Assembly: GCF_001625305.1 (NCBI RefSeq)
Contig: NW_017804120.1
Span: 2,199,731-2,263,730 of the forward strand
Direction of reading: 5' to 3'
Length of the DNA: 64,000 nt
Source: Branchiostoma belcheri
Taxonomy: Eukaryota > Chordata > Leptocardii > Amphioxiformes > Branchiostomatidae
Of this stretch, positions 22,998 through 34,692 are shown one piece after another (position 1 is the first letter of the stretch; each line of letters begins with the position of its first letter). Position numbers and translations under genes: made by a program. The notes beneath the pieces were generated by a model that was given only the letters and a program-made list of their open reading frames with translations, was not told the DNA's origin and searched no databases.

Positions 22998-23690
22998 TCT
23001 AGGACTAGGAGACAAACAGCTAAGACAGAAAGGCCTCCCCAGGGTAGCTTACTAGGCCCCAGCCTACTAGTACTACATGAAAATTCTACAGGACGAAAAT
23101 CCTACAAAAACCTATGACTAAGTATGAGGGATAGAACCAGAGTGACTTGGGGTTCTGAGAACACTTCTTCTAGGACTAGGAGACATACAGATAAGACACA
23201 AAGGCCTCCCCAGGGTAGTTTACTAGGCCCTAGCCTAGTACTACATGAAAATTCTACAGGATAAAAATCCTACATTCTACAACCTACGAGGAACAGAAGC
23301 AGAGTGACTGGGGGTTCTGAGAACACATCTAGGACTAGGAGACATACAGATAAGACAGAAAGGCCTCCCCAGGGTAGTTTACTAGGCCCTAGCCTACTAG
23401 TCCTACATGAAAATTCTACAGGACAAAAATCCTACAAAAACCTATGTGGGATAGAACCAGTGACTGGGGGTTCTGAGAACATGTATGTAGGACTAGGAGA
23501 CAAACAGATAAAAAGGCCTCCCCAGGGTAGCTTACTAGGCCCCAGCCTACTATATGAAAATTCTACAGGACAAAAATCCTACATAAACCTATGACTATGA
23601 GGGATAGAACCAGTGACTGGGGGTTCTGAGAACACATCTAGGACTAGGAGACATACAGATAAGACAGAAAGGCCTCCCCAGGGTAGTTTG
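22998..23690 (+). repeat. ~160-bp tandem array (CTAGGACTAGGAGACATACAG)
   Basis: Five unit starts at about 23001, 23171, 23330, 23489 and 23638. Each contains AAGGCCTCCCCAGGGTAG, ATGAAAATTCTACAGGA, ACCAGNGTGACTGGGGGTTC and TGAGAACAC. Units vary by indels. The last is cut short at 23690. Confidence 0.9.
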
Positions 23691-24707
23691 ATGGATGGCT
23701 GTTTGCTTTCACATTCCAGTGGGATCAACCCCCATTCAGTCAGCAGGTCAGTACTGCCAGCCAACACTTCTTAAGACAACCCCCCTTAAGGGCGGGCGAC
23801 CGTGAGTCCGCTGTGGTCCAGGCGACGTAAATCGCTCCCACTCGACCGTCGCATTCCGGGGAACCTACCCCCTGTACGCGGTTTGTCGCACGCGGTGGTT
23901 GCTAATGAGGGGAAGTGCGGAAAATTGCGTTTTCCACGGCTCCTTCACTTGGCAGTCCCTACCCTGTCTTTACTTTATAATCTGCCTTTGGAAAGTCAGA
24001 ACACAACGATACTCTACTTCTAGGACAGGCGGATAAAAATTCTATACTGCAAATTCATTTATTTTTGGCATGGTAGGAGGAGAGAGGATCTTTTAACTGT
24101 TTTTCATGGTACATTTACTTGGTAGTCCCTACCCTGTCCTTACTTAAATCTACTTTTGGAAAGTCAGAACACAACAATCCTCTAGTTCTCAGAGATAAAA
24201 AATTCTATACTGGAAATTCATTTATTTTAGCAGGGATTTAATATTGTGGTAAGAGGAGAGATGATATTTTAGCTGTTTTAAGATCAAACAATACTGTAGC
24301 AGAAAAACATATATCATACAGAATTGTCATGATTTCAAAACCGATTTCAAAACTTCCTTCCAAATTTTCAAAACAAAACTACCGCAGATATTATTTTCAT
24401 TTTACTTGTTATACTACTTTATTCTATTTAGTTTTCAGAAAGTTTTCAGAACAGACTTTGTATAATGCGGTTAAGAGTTACCATACATGATGTAATTAAA
24501 AGTACAGTTTAAATACAGTGTAGTGATCTAGAAAACCAAAAGTGGGACACTTCTCATGGCACAGTAACTACCTTCCCCTGGCCCCAGGAGACCTTAATAG
24601 GACCAGCCCATGTAGTTAGAGAAAGTGGGACAGAAATAGCCACCCAGCAGTTTGTATAAATGTGGTATAATGAGGGCCTGGATACCAGACATGTAGCCAC
24701 CTTCTTG

Positions 24708-24971
24708 AGGGCCTGCATGCCCTTTTCCGTAGAGCGTAATCGGCCGTTTTAATTCTACGTAGAGCGTAGACAGACCGCTCTAACTCAATGTAGAGCGTAA
24801 TTGGCGCATTTTGAGTAGAGCGTATTCGCCATTTCAATTCTACGTAGTGCGCTGTAGCCACTTGGAATTTATTGTAAAGCGTAAATGAGAAATTTCCTGA
24901 ATTCAGCGTAATACGTAGCCAGCTCTCAAAATTTAGCGTAGAGCGTTGTCAGGACCCCCCATGCAGGCCCC
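24708..24971. mobile_element. GGGCCTGCATG-ended MITE
   Basis: About 264 bp with inverted ends GGGCCTGCATG and CATGCAGGCCC and repeated TAGAGCGTA cores inside. Flanks CCTTCTTG/A and CCTTCTAA suggest an eroded 6-8 bp duplication. A partial copy lies at 2045-2110. Confidence 0.7.
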
Positions 24972-24987
24972 CTTCTAAGCTCTAGTG

Positions 24988-25312
24988 AGGTCTAAGAAAA
25001 AAAAAGTTGCGTTTCCTGGTTCAGTTCTGAAAAAAATTATGGTCGGTAGTAGGACTTAGGCGATCTCTAGTGATCCATCTTATAAAGTACAGTTTAACAA
25101 AGTAAAAGTTGCATGAGGACACTTCAATGCTGGAAAACTGATTGTACAACGTTTCATCACTCAGGTGTCAGATCATGGAGCCAAAAAAGGTTGATCAGCT
25201 CAAAAAATTTATGTCCCTTGCAGGAGTTCACATAAAAATAGGCTAGGGTCGGCAGTTTTTTCTAGGGTCAGTAGGGAAACAGGAAACACAACATTTTTTT
25301 TCCTAGGCTTGA
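24988..25312 (+). mobile_element. CCTAGGAAAAAAATGTTGTG-family element
   Basis: Ends carry CTAAGAAAAAAAAAGTTGCG...GTTTCCTG and GGAAACACAACATTTTTTTT followed by CCTAGG, roughly inverted. The middle (GGAAAACTGATTGTACAACG, AAAAGGTTGATCAGCTCAAA) recurs inverted at 44485-44560. Further copies or ends at 46837-47202 and in the 185-bp array. Confidence 0.65.
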
Positions 25313-25600
25313 CCATCCATCAACAGATGTTACCTGACCGTTTTCTAACCCTTCTGGCCGATACGTAAACACACAAGGGTCACTTAAACTATTTGCTGAA
25401 AACTTTGGGGCAGAGATTTTATAAACAACTAAGGGGTCAAAAGCAAGAGAAAGTGTTGATGTGATGTGTTACATGCCCATGATTTCAAGGGAAAGCTAAC
25501 TGTAGAACTAGCTTACAATGTAAGTGCACTGTGAACTATGTAACACCTTTAGTGCACTATGCACCAAGTAACATCTAGTGTCAGTGCACAGTAAACCAGT

Positions 25601-25650
25601 CAGAATTGCCCTGATGAAGATGACAGACGGTCATCGAAACGTTGGCTCAT
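25601..25650 (+). ncRNA. Hammerhead-ribozyme-like motif, possible Penelope remnant
   Basis: CTGATGA at 25611-25617 is followed by a perfect 6-bp helix (GATGAC/GTCATC, loop AGACG) and GAAAC at 25636-25640, then GTTGGCTC. This matches the catalytic core order CUGAUGA - stem II - GAAA of a hammerhead. Minimal hammerheads with a very short stem III are established in Penelope-like retroelements. Here the base before the cleavage position reads C rather than U in that pairing scheme, and an extra A precedes stem II, so activity is doubtful. No Penelope reverse transcriptase frame is present nearby. Confidence 0.5.
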
Positions 25651-26676
25651 GAAAAACAAATGGTTGTGATAAAAGAACTTTGCTATTCAGTCGTTTACCA
25701 ACCTGATGAAACTATTTACGGATGTAGAACATACTGTTTGTTATTTAAAGTGTTATAGAAGCTGTACTTAAACAATAATGGTTGTGTAAGCAATTGGTCA
25801 TACAAGCATACAAACAAACAAATCATGTATGTGTCTGGAGTGTAAACAACAGTAAATAAAAACAGTTAACAAACTTAGGACTCACCTATTGTTTGAACAA
25901 TTAAGATGGTGTAAGCAAATAAACAAGCCATGTATCTTATTTACAATGTAAACAAGAGTACATGTAAATAAAAACAAACAAATTTAGAACTCACCTAGAG
26001 TGTAGAAAGGTGGATTTTCAGATGATGTAGCAAAAATTGGTGATGTCACGAAGTAAAATGATGACATCATCAGTTCAGTGAAGATATGGAAGAAAGGAGA
26101 CAACTGGTTAGCTGGGTGACATCAACCAATCAGGATGTAGAACACATATCATATCAGAATGAAATTAACCAATCAGAATACAGACACACATTTTTACATA
26201 TTGAAGGAAACCATATTGTTTTTGCTCAGTTTCTACCTCTTCTTCTTCTCCAAACAAATAAGGTCAATGACCTGAACCAGACATCTGTCACCATGGTAAC
26301 TACTAACTAGTATTCTATGCTTGAGTCAGAATTAACAGAGCAGACTATGTATGCGAAGGTAAACATTATGCTTGCAAATGTTACCTTTTTCTAGTCTTGA
26401 TTGTGAATTCACTAAACATTTATAGAACCCCTATCCTGAGTACTGACAGTACCAGATAACTTATCCCAGCCTGTTGATCACTTGATCCCTGTGGATCCAC
26501 TGTGATCACGTGATCTGGATCACCTGGATTGAACAGGTGGGCAGAAGGATGACCCGAGCGGTCTGGACCACACAGATAAGGGTTATGTATTACGGTGGAG
26601 CTTCATTTGCAAGTCCTGAACACAATAACTTTACCAGAATATAAACCACCTGAACATCACAACTAAATCACACCAA

Positions 26677-26935
26677 GGCCACACCAATTTAATTTGTTGG
26701 TTCTCTGATTTTTTCCAAAAAAAAAAAAATGTGAAGCGACAGGGCGATGTGAAGTGAAAAAAAAAACAGGTCTAGGCATCCTATTATAGCCCCAAATGCT
26801 ACTACGATAGGAGCCATGAAGTCAACACAAAAGGCTGGGTCAATATTTTAAGCCATGAATTTTGAACTTTTAATCAAACCACTGCAATCATAGATGGAAA
26901 ACCTGTAACAACTATGGGAAGAAAAGGACAAGAAT
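26677..26935. mobile_element. GGCCACACC MITE copy 5, right-truncated
   Basis: Begins GGCCACACCAATTTAATTTG then TTGGTTCTCTG, like copy 4. Internal TCCTATTATAGCCCCAAATG and AACTTTTAAT are present. Similarity stops after AAGAAAAGGACAAGAA. Confidence 0.8.
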
Positions 26936-27290
26936 TTCTTTCTTGCTCAAACTTTATGAGAACTTTCACAAAAAAAGGGAACAATTTCTCAGTAAGGAGG
27001 TTAGAAGAAATAAACTTTGAAATAACATTTGCCATTGAAAAAGTTCTGTAGTCCAGTAGTGATACAATGTAGGAATGTAAAATGATAAAAATACCACTAC
27101 TGAGTACTTTTCAAGATCAACAGTACACCAACTCTTACAAACTTTCTCCTCAAAAACCCTTTATAAGAAACCATTTCTTACAGAGCCTAGAGGGTTTTGA
27201 AATAAACCAAGCAATCAACAACTTGGAGCCACATAAACGTAAAATGCCCCTGGCTTATTCAAAGCTATAACAGAAGATGGCATCAGATTG

Positions 27291-27795
27291 TGTATGAAGT
27301 ACAGTCCTATTATTATGAAGTGCCACAATTGTTCATACTCAGGGCTCGAAATACTGGGTGCATGTGCACCTTAGTGCACCCAAAATTGGAGTTGTGCACC
27401 TATTTTTTTTTCTGTGGGTGCACCCAAATATTTTTGTAGGAATATTCTTGGTCTCTAAGTATCAGAAAAATAATAAAATCTCTGTTGTGGTAATGTTTCA
27501 GATTTAGAAGTTAGAAGCTTAGAAGAGGAGCAGTAAGACCTGCAATTAGGTTTTGTTTCAAATGGTGCACCCAAAAAATTTTTGTGCACCTAATTTTTAG
27601 CTTATGTGCACCAGTGCACCTATTCAGCAGTAAGACCTGCAATTAGGTTTTGTTTCATATGGTGCACCCAAAAAATTTTTGTGCACCTAATTTTTTAGGT
27701 TGGGTGCACCAGTGCACCTATTCCCCAAAAAATGAATTTCAAGCCCTGTTGTATGAAGTACAGTCCTATTATTATGGAGTGCCACAATCGTTCTT
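27291..27795. repeat. 46-bp direct repeats flanking an element
   Basis: TGTATGAAGTACAGTCCTAT then TATTATGAAGTGCCACAATT and GTTC occurs at 27291-27336 and, with two changes, at 27750-27795, directly flanking the 27340-27748 element. Confidence 0.92.
27340..27748 (+). mobile_element. CAGGGCTCGAAAT-family element with GTGCACC core
   Basis: 409 bp from CAGGGCTCGAAATACTGGGT to AATTTCAAGCCCTG. Inside are many GTGCACC motifs and a ~98-bp tandem duplication starting GCAGTAAGACCTGCAATTAG at about 27528 and 27626. No 5-bp target duplication is seen; instead the 46-bp direct repeats flank it. Confidence 0.85.
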
Positions 27796-28810
27796 AGTAT
27801 ACCCACTAGACTACACTAACCAGACATCCTTGGGTGTAGAAATAAATACTCCAGATCTGTTCCTATCTCTTCAAACGTGTTCCTATTTCCTCTGGGTAAT
27901 TGCAGTAATTTGTCAGCGCCTTTTTTTTTCTTTTGCCAAGTGCCGGAGGAATTTAGATGCTCGGCATATAAAATCCTTGGGAAAAGAGCTGCTGTTCTTG
28001 TGTATATAGCGATGGCCTGCATGCTTTTTTTTTCATGAGCCATAGCAAGCTATTTTAATTCACTGTACTGTTTCTCATAAGTATTGTCATTAAAATATTT
28101 ATGAAGTGTAATTGGTCACTTTAGTTCTTAGTATTTAGTATCAGTGGTCAAAATACTTTTTTTCAGTGCTCTGCAATATTGCAGAAGAGTCAAAATTTTG
28201 TTCTGCAAGTTGGAAATACTTTCTGCAAATACACAAGCCACCATACTACAACCTTCTCAAACCATTAATGTCTTTTTTACATCATATATAGCTTTGTAAA
28301 TCTGTAGCATTACTGGAATTCTTTAAAGTTTAATGTATCACTCTTTTTAATTTCATACTTTCAGACTTTATTATTAGATCCTTCTATAAGCATGAACTAT
28401 TGACTGATATGCAAATTAGTGAAACCAAAGTCCAAAAGGAAACAAAAGATAGACAAGGATGATGCAAATTAGTGAAGAAGCTCCTGTTGTTTCAGAACAG
28501 TGTTGTCTGACCTTGGGGCCAGGAGCGCCAATCCCAAGTGCCAATTTTTCCTTCTGCAAAATTGCAGATTGTATACATTTAAAGTCATTTTTCTTCTGCA
28601 ATCTTGAAAAACTATCTGCAGATTGCAGACTGCAGACAGGTATTTCGAACACTGAATATTGTTCGTTATTCTACATTTATCATTATTACTTGACTACTGA
28701 CAAATTATTCCCATCTCTAATTAGTCAAATGACAAAGTCACGACAAACTTTTTCTACGTATAAATCTCCGTGTTAGCGTATGTCAAGAACTTACGTTACC
28801 TCAAGGGTTA

Positions 28811-29178
28811 GGCCACATCAATTTAATTTCTTGGTTAACGGATTTTTCTAGAAAAATAATGGAGCGGGCGGGCGAAAAAAAAAAAATAAAATAGGCCTAG
28901 GCATCCTATTATGGCACAAAATGGTACAATAGGAGCCATGAAGTCAACACACCAGGCTGGTTCAAAATTTAAACAATGAATTTTGAACTTTTAATGATAC
29001 CACTGCATTAATGAAAGATGGAATAACTGTAACAACTAGGAAGAAAAGGACTGTTTTCAACTGTTCAGGGCAAAATATGAGCATTTTACAGTTGATTCTG
29101 AATTTTTATTTTTATTTGCAAATCAGAAAAAAATGAAGCGGGCGAATCCGTTAACCAAGAAATTAAATTGGTGTGGCC
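28811..29178. mobile_element. GGCCACACC MITE copy 6
   Basis: 368 bp, inverted orientation like copy 2, with TTA on both sides (28808-28810 and 29179-29181). It keeps GGATTTTTCTAGAAAAATAA at one end and GCGGGCGAATCCGTTAACC at the other. Confidence 0.92.
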
Positions 29179-29479
29179 TTAGCGCACAATCTGAACGTAA
29201 TTTGTCACACAAATTCTTCGTAGCATGTTTCTCGTTATCCAGAATTCATCGTTAAGCATTGTTGACAAATTATTCGAATATCGAAGTCGAACGCCAGTTG
29301 GAATAAAACTTTCAAAAGTCACAACGGAAATTTTCTCTGCATGTAAATCGGTCAGCTTTAACGTATGTCAAGAACGTACGTTTACGGTTTAGATCACATA
29401 TTTCGCTATTGACTCAATGTATCTATGTTTTGTATATTTTCCTGTGTGTCGTGTTGTGATGAATACCTAAACCCAATTT

Positions 29480-29826
29480 CAGGTTCAGGTCCGGATTCAA
29501 GTCCAGAGGTTTAGGTTCAGTTCCGGACTTGTAAGTCCGGACCTAAACCCATGGCATATACAAAATTGCATGTTGGCAACCTTGCAATGTTGTCTGGGTG
29601 AAACTTTGGCCACATAACATGGAGGCCGGTACTTGATGATGCCCGATGGCAATGTTTTCTTCCTTTTGTAGTAAAGATTTCACAATCTACAGAAGGTTTT
29701 AGGTGGTTTGAAAAGAAAAGGGGTATGTGAAATGGTCTTTTATGGACTCGGTTCTTGACTTTTAGGTTTTGAACCTAAACATTCTTACAAGTCCGGATCC
29801 AAGTCCAGTGAACCGGTATGCATCAC
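29480..29826 (-). mobile_element. TAGTGCTGTGTACC-family element, inverse copy
   Basis: Reverse complement of 6076-6461: right end GAACCGGTATGCATCACTA, left end TGATGAATACCTAAACCC, with CTTGCAATGTTGTCTGGGTG inside. No target duplication recognisable. Confidence 0.7.
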
Positions 29827-30249
29827 TAGCTACTGTCTTATACTTGTATGCTAAATGTGGATCCTAACACTAATAAACTTAAACTCAATACCTCAAGGGC
29901 TAGGGTATGATTGGAATGTATGTTCTTGACGTAGCAGGAAAAACTTTATGTACCCAGTTTTCGTACCCTCCAGTGCGTACGCGGTTTTTGCCCGTCCGGT
30001 CGTTGCCCGTTTAAATCGGATCTTAGTGAAATGCCAGCTTTGGCACCAGCAAGAAGCCATCAACACAGGTTTGGAAGACGCTCAAGTATGCGGCCCCCAG
30101 CCCAGCAGCTTTGAGACCAAGATTTCTATCAGCAAAATGTTTCTCTTAAAAACACGTGCTGACCTAAAATCAGGCACAAGGCAAAACCCGTCACACAAAT
30201 CCACGCCGCCACAACAAATTATACGTCGCTCAGTTCTTCACCCAACATC

Positions 30250-30890
30250 AAGCGAGAAATAACTGTTTGTTTCTTTGGTATGAAATGTTGCGGTGTGAGA
30301 GAGAGAGATGAAAAGTCTCTCTCGGTACTAGATATCTCTGTCAACACATGTGGCTTTCTGTAGAGGCTTAGGATAAGTAAAGTATGCTGTGTTGATAGCC
30401 TCAAATCATACACTGCTCCATTTCTTTACCCAAAATAAAAGCGAGAAATAGGGGGACCAAACCCACACCACTTATTTCTGACAGGAAAAGCTATCTGTCA
30501 CCAAAAAGTCAAGACCATGTAGCATGTTCAGTACAAAAGATACAAAAACCAGACGTTCTGCTGCAGTACCAAGGTCAGCCTCCAGGAGGCCATATTTGAC
30601 CTTGACCTTTGTCTTCCTAAGACCTACCAGCATACCAAATATCATCACAATCCATAAAGGCGTTATAAAGTTATGCTGACTACAAATGTGCGGAAACACA
30701 AACACACACACACACACACGCGCGCCAAAAACAATACCTTCATTTTTCATGGAGGTAATAACTGTTTGTTTCTGAAAGAGAGAGTTGAAAAGTCTCTCTC
30801 AGTACTAGATATCTCTGTCAACACATGTGGCTTTCTGATAGAGGCTTAGGATAAGTAAAGTATGCCGCGTTGATAGCCTAAGGGCTGTAA
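30250..30890. repeat. Direct repeat flanking an interspersed-repeat copy
   Basis: A segment beginning ATAACTGTTTGTTTC and continuing AAAAGTCTCTCTC, GTACTAGATATCTCTGTCAA, CACATGTGGCTTTCTG and GGATAAGTAAAGTATG occurs at about 30259-30397 and again at 30759-30877. Between them lies the CCATGGAGGTAA-family repeat, so the insertion sits inside or beside a duplicated segment. Confidence 0.8.
30535..30765 (-). repeat. CCATGGAGGTAA interspersed repeat, copy 3
   Basis: Contains ACGTTCTGCTGCAGTACCAA, CTTGACCTTTGTCTTCCTAA, CATCACAATCCATAAAGGCG and CATTTTTCATGGAGGTAA in the same order as copy 1, with a (CA)n tract at about 30702-30718. Confidence 0.78.
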
Positions 30891-32100
30891 CATCTCACAA
30901 GGGCAACGCTGTGACCAATAGTTCTGCTACAGAGGAACAGTTTGTTTTCATAGACATTGTGACCTACAGATAAACCTCTCATTACTAAGTATCTAAAATC
31001 CTTCAAATATCTTTGACTTAACAGATGTGCAGAAGTATGGATCAATATAATATAGCAAAGTTCATGAAATTTTAAATATTTTTGCCGTTTCTAACATGAA
31101 TGGTATCTGATGCTTGCTTTCCAGATGCTGACAAATGTTTAAATACAGTCTGTATATTTTAAACAAAAATACATACACACACACACATACAAGAATTCTC
31201 TAAAAATTTCACTGTCATTACATAATAATAATGTGAACCAATTTAAAAGCGATACTGTATCAATTGTCAGCCTTACTACCGTAAATTCATATATTTTCTC
31301 ATGGACTGGATTTTGAAAATGAAGTCAATACAATGCGAACCCATTTACATGTACACAATTTTACAAAAATAAAATGTACTGCAAAAAGTTCAAAAAGTAC
31401 AGTACAGGACTACATTTTGTAGGTCTTTTTATACACTATGCACAGCACAGCAAAATGCCTTTAGTAGTTTGACTTTTTAACCCCTTGTCAAAAGTAGAGG
31501 TCAACTACAGTATATAACTATTGTCCTGAGGTTAGGTTGAGGAGAAGCATGATGCTTTTAGTCAATACAGCACACTTGCCCTTGGGAATAAAATACTTTT
31601 AGAAACCCTTTCTGACCCTCGTAACACCTGGGCTATGGCACATTTAAACAAGCTCTGTGTAGAAGGACAACTCAAATCTTTGCCAACTTCTATTGTAGGC
31701 AGATTTGTTTTATATCCATATTCTTTTCAAAAATGTAGAGGAAAACTTTACTATTCTGCTGGGTTCCTAAATAGTAGGACTGCATTTGTAAAAAAAAAAA
31801 AGGTCAATGGAATAAGAAAATGCAGGAATGCAGGATTATTAATATACATTTCAGTTATCCTTTATGATATTTGGTACATTTAAATGGATAAGTGTCAGCA
31901 TAACTTGACGCATTTGATAATAAGCCCCCTGGCAACACTCAATGGTACTGCAGCATCTTCAATTGTCAATGGTAAAAACTATTGTCAGTAAACAAAGACT
32001 GGAGTTGTACAGTCAAAAATTTGGGTGAGTCCAATTTCTTGTGTCGGATATTGCAGTTTAAACTCTTGTTTCAAACTTGCTTCTATACCAATACAGATGA
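30890..32100. other. Intronic stretch, little recognisable
   Basis: AT-rich DNA with a short (CA)n near 31172 and a TACCGTAAATTCATATATTT-type MITE end near 31279. No supported gene. Confidence 0.5.
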
Positions 32101-32107
32101 ACTTTTA

Positions 32108-32475
32108 GTCCACGCCAATTTAATTTCTTGGTTAACGGATTTTTCTAGAAAAATAATGGAGCGGGCGGGCAAAAAATAAAAAAAAACAGGCCTAGGCATC
32201 CTATTATTGCCCAAAATGGTACGATAGGAGCCATGAAGTCAACACAGCAGGCTGGCTCAAAATTTAAACAAAGAATTTTGAACTTTTAATGATACCATTG
32301 CATTGAAAGATGGAATAACTGTAACAGCTAGGAAGAAAAGACCTGTTTTCAACTGTTTAGGGCAAAATATGAGCATTTTGCAGTTGATTCTGAATTCATT
32401 TTTATTTGCAAATCAGAAAAAATGAAGCGGGCGAATCCATTAACCAAGAATTTAAGAAATTGAATTGGTGTGGCC
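32108..32475. mobile_element. GGCCACACC MITE copy 7
   Basis: 368 bp; left end mutated to GTCCACGCC, right end AATTGGTGTGGCC, TTA on both sides (32105-32107 and 32476-32478). Inverted orientation. Confidence 0.9.
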
Positions 32476-32729
32476 TTAGATGCCAAGAATATCCTGTATA
32501 CTATTGTACAAAAATACCTACAAAAATATTGGGTGTCCTGATTCTAAAGTGGGGTACTATAAATATGTTTTCCCCTCTAGCGAGCAAATTGCTTGTTCAG
32601 TCACCTGGTGATGTTTACCTGTCCAGGAGCACAGACAAGATAAAACTAATTATAGGTTTACCTCGACTTCGCATTCTGAGAAACCAGTCAACTGGAAATA
32701 CAAACAGATCCTTCAGGCACTGAAGGGGG

Positions 32730-33063
32730 CATCTTCCAGTGTACAAGATACCTGGTTGCCCAGTTGCCCCGGGCAACCAAATTTTACTTGGGGCAACTTT
32801 TTTTTTTAACCTAGGTAGCCCAGTGTGCTACCTGAATTTTAAGAATGCACAATGGGAGCTAATTTCAAAATCTCAAACAAGTATTAGAACAAGTATTTTA
32901 TTCTTTTTCTGACACCTAGATGGTCAAGAATACCTTGCATACTATTATACATTTGATATGTACAAAAATATTTGGGTGCACTACTGCATCCACAAAAAGA
33001 TATTGGGTGCACAGCTCCAATTTTGGGTGCACTAAGGTGCACATGCACCCAGTATTTCCGGAT
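32730..33063. repeat. GGTTGCCC repeat fragment and CAGGGCTCGAAAT-type end
   Basis: About 32735-32850 is the inverse of the repeat at 18160-18530. It is followed near 32995-33057 by GGGTGCACAGCTCCAATTTT and GGTGCACATGCACCCAGTAT, the terminal part of the GTGCACC-type element seen at 27340 and 41735. Confidence 0.65.
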
Positions 33064-33554
33064 GATACAAAGAATATGTGTACGTCTTACTAGTACTTGT
33101 ATGACTCTTGTACTTCAAAATTGTCTCAACTGCGGATTCTAAAACATTCAGAAAACCTTCCTTTCTCCTCCACCGGTAAAATAAAACCACTGCAACAATT
33201 TCACAATTTACAGTGGCTAGCCGTTATCAGAAAAATCTAACAAGCATAAAAGGTTACGATCTTCCACTCCAAATATCTGCTTGGAGATGGTTAAGCACCC
33301 ATTCCAGAACTGTGCAGGTACGTCGTTATAAATAGTTGTTCTATTTATTCTCGCTAATGTACATCCAGTCATGCATTAACTTACCGTATGGTATTGACAA
33401 GTGTTGCCGTATGCACCTGGATATATAGCAATGAATTATATCCATGTGTGAAAAGATTTGGCCCATATTTTGCGCTATAACATTACATGTATGTTAATAT
33501 AATAGATATAATCACTCTTTTAAGTGGGTCATATGCATGAGTTAGAAAACAGTG

Positions 33555-34070
33555 CTACCGTGTCCCTGGTCATATTCATGTGTTAATGACCACTCCCTGG
33601 TTATATCTGAGCATTAATGACCAGTCCCTGGTTATAGCCGTGTATTAATGAGCAGTCCCTGGCTAGGTTGGTGTGTTAATGACCAGTCCCTGATAATAAC
33701 CGTGTATTAATGACCAGTCCCTGGTTAGGTAGGTGTATTAATGACCAGTCCCTGGTTAGGTAGCCTAGGTGTATTAATGACCAGTCCCTGATAATAACCG
33801 TGTATTAAATGACCAGTCCTTGGTTGTAGCTGTGTATTAATGACCAGTCCCTGATAATAACCGTGTATTAATGACCAATCCCTGGTTGTAGCTGTGTATT
33901 AATGACCAGTCCCTGGCTAGGTTGGTGTATTAATGACCAGTACCTGCTTATATTATAACCGTGTCCCTGGCTAGGTAGGTGTATAAATGGCCAGTCCCTG
34001 TTTAGGTTATTGTATTAATGACCAATCCCTAGCTAGGTTGGTGTATTAATGACCAGTCCCCAGCTATTCT
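33555..34070 (+). repeat. ~31-bp tandem array (TGTATTAATGACCAGTCCCTGG)
   Basis: About sixteen imperfect units of the type GTGTATTAATGACCAGTCCC followed by TGGTTAGGTAG or TGATAATAACC. The two alternating tail types suggest higher-order structure. Confidence 0.92.
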
Positions 34071-34692
34071 TACCCAAGAATGTACATTACCTGAAACTCT
34101 CTCCCCCTGACACTGACCTAGATCTAGACCTAACATTCTTCCAGGCTCTGCCAACTTGTTCTAATAAGTATGGTTAAACCCAAACACTCATCCATCTTAT
34201 AATGATCCGTCAAGGTTCTTTCACAGATATGACAACTCAAAGCACTCTTCGTAATTAAAATGAACCACCTACAGTAAATATAGTTATTTTTACACTGACT
34301 GAAAATGATTCTGTTCAACAGTAATTCAACAGAGGCACGTATTTGCTGTGTCATACTTTTACAGTAGGGTGCTAACCACAGAAACCTAAGATGCCAAAAA
34401 AAGCTACAAATATTTCAAGACCTGCAAGCAGCAACCACAGCTTCTGCAAAATACCCACCTGTCTTTTCTTTGCTATAAAAAAGAAACTATTGTCAGATGT
34501 GTTTAGTTGTGGGCCTCTAGCGTAGGAAAAAACGTTGTGTTTTAAATTCCCCAACCAACCCAAGTCGGTTTTCATTGTCTTAATTTTACTAGGTCTAACG
34601 AAGGCCACAGCTCTACTTTGCCATATGGATCAAATTCCATAGATAGGTTATGAGCTGCACTGGTCTTTTTGGATGGGGCCACATGTTACTTA

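Noticed and set aside
33555..34070. Possible CRISPR array
   Set aside because: Units are contiguous imperfect tandem repeats without unique spacers, and the DNA is eukaryotic.
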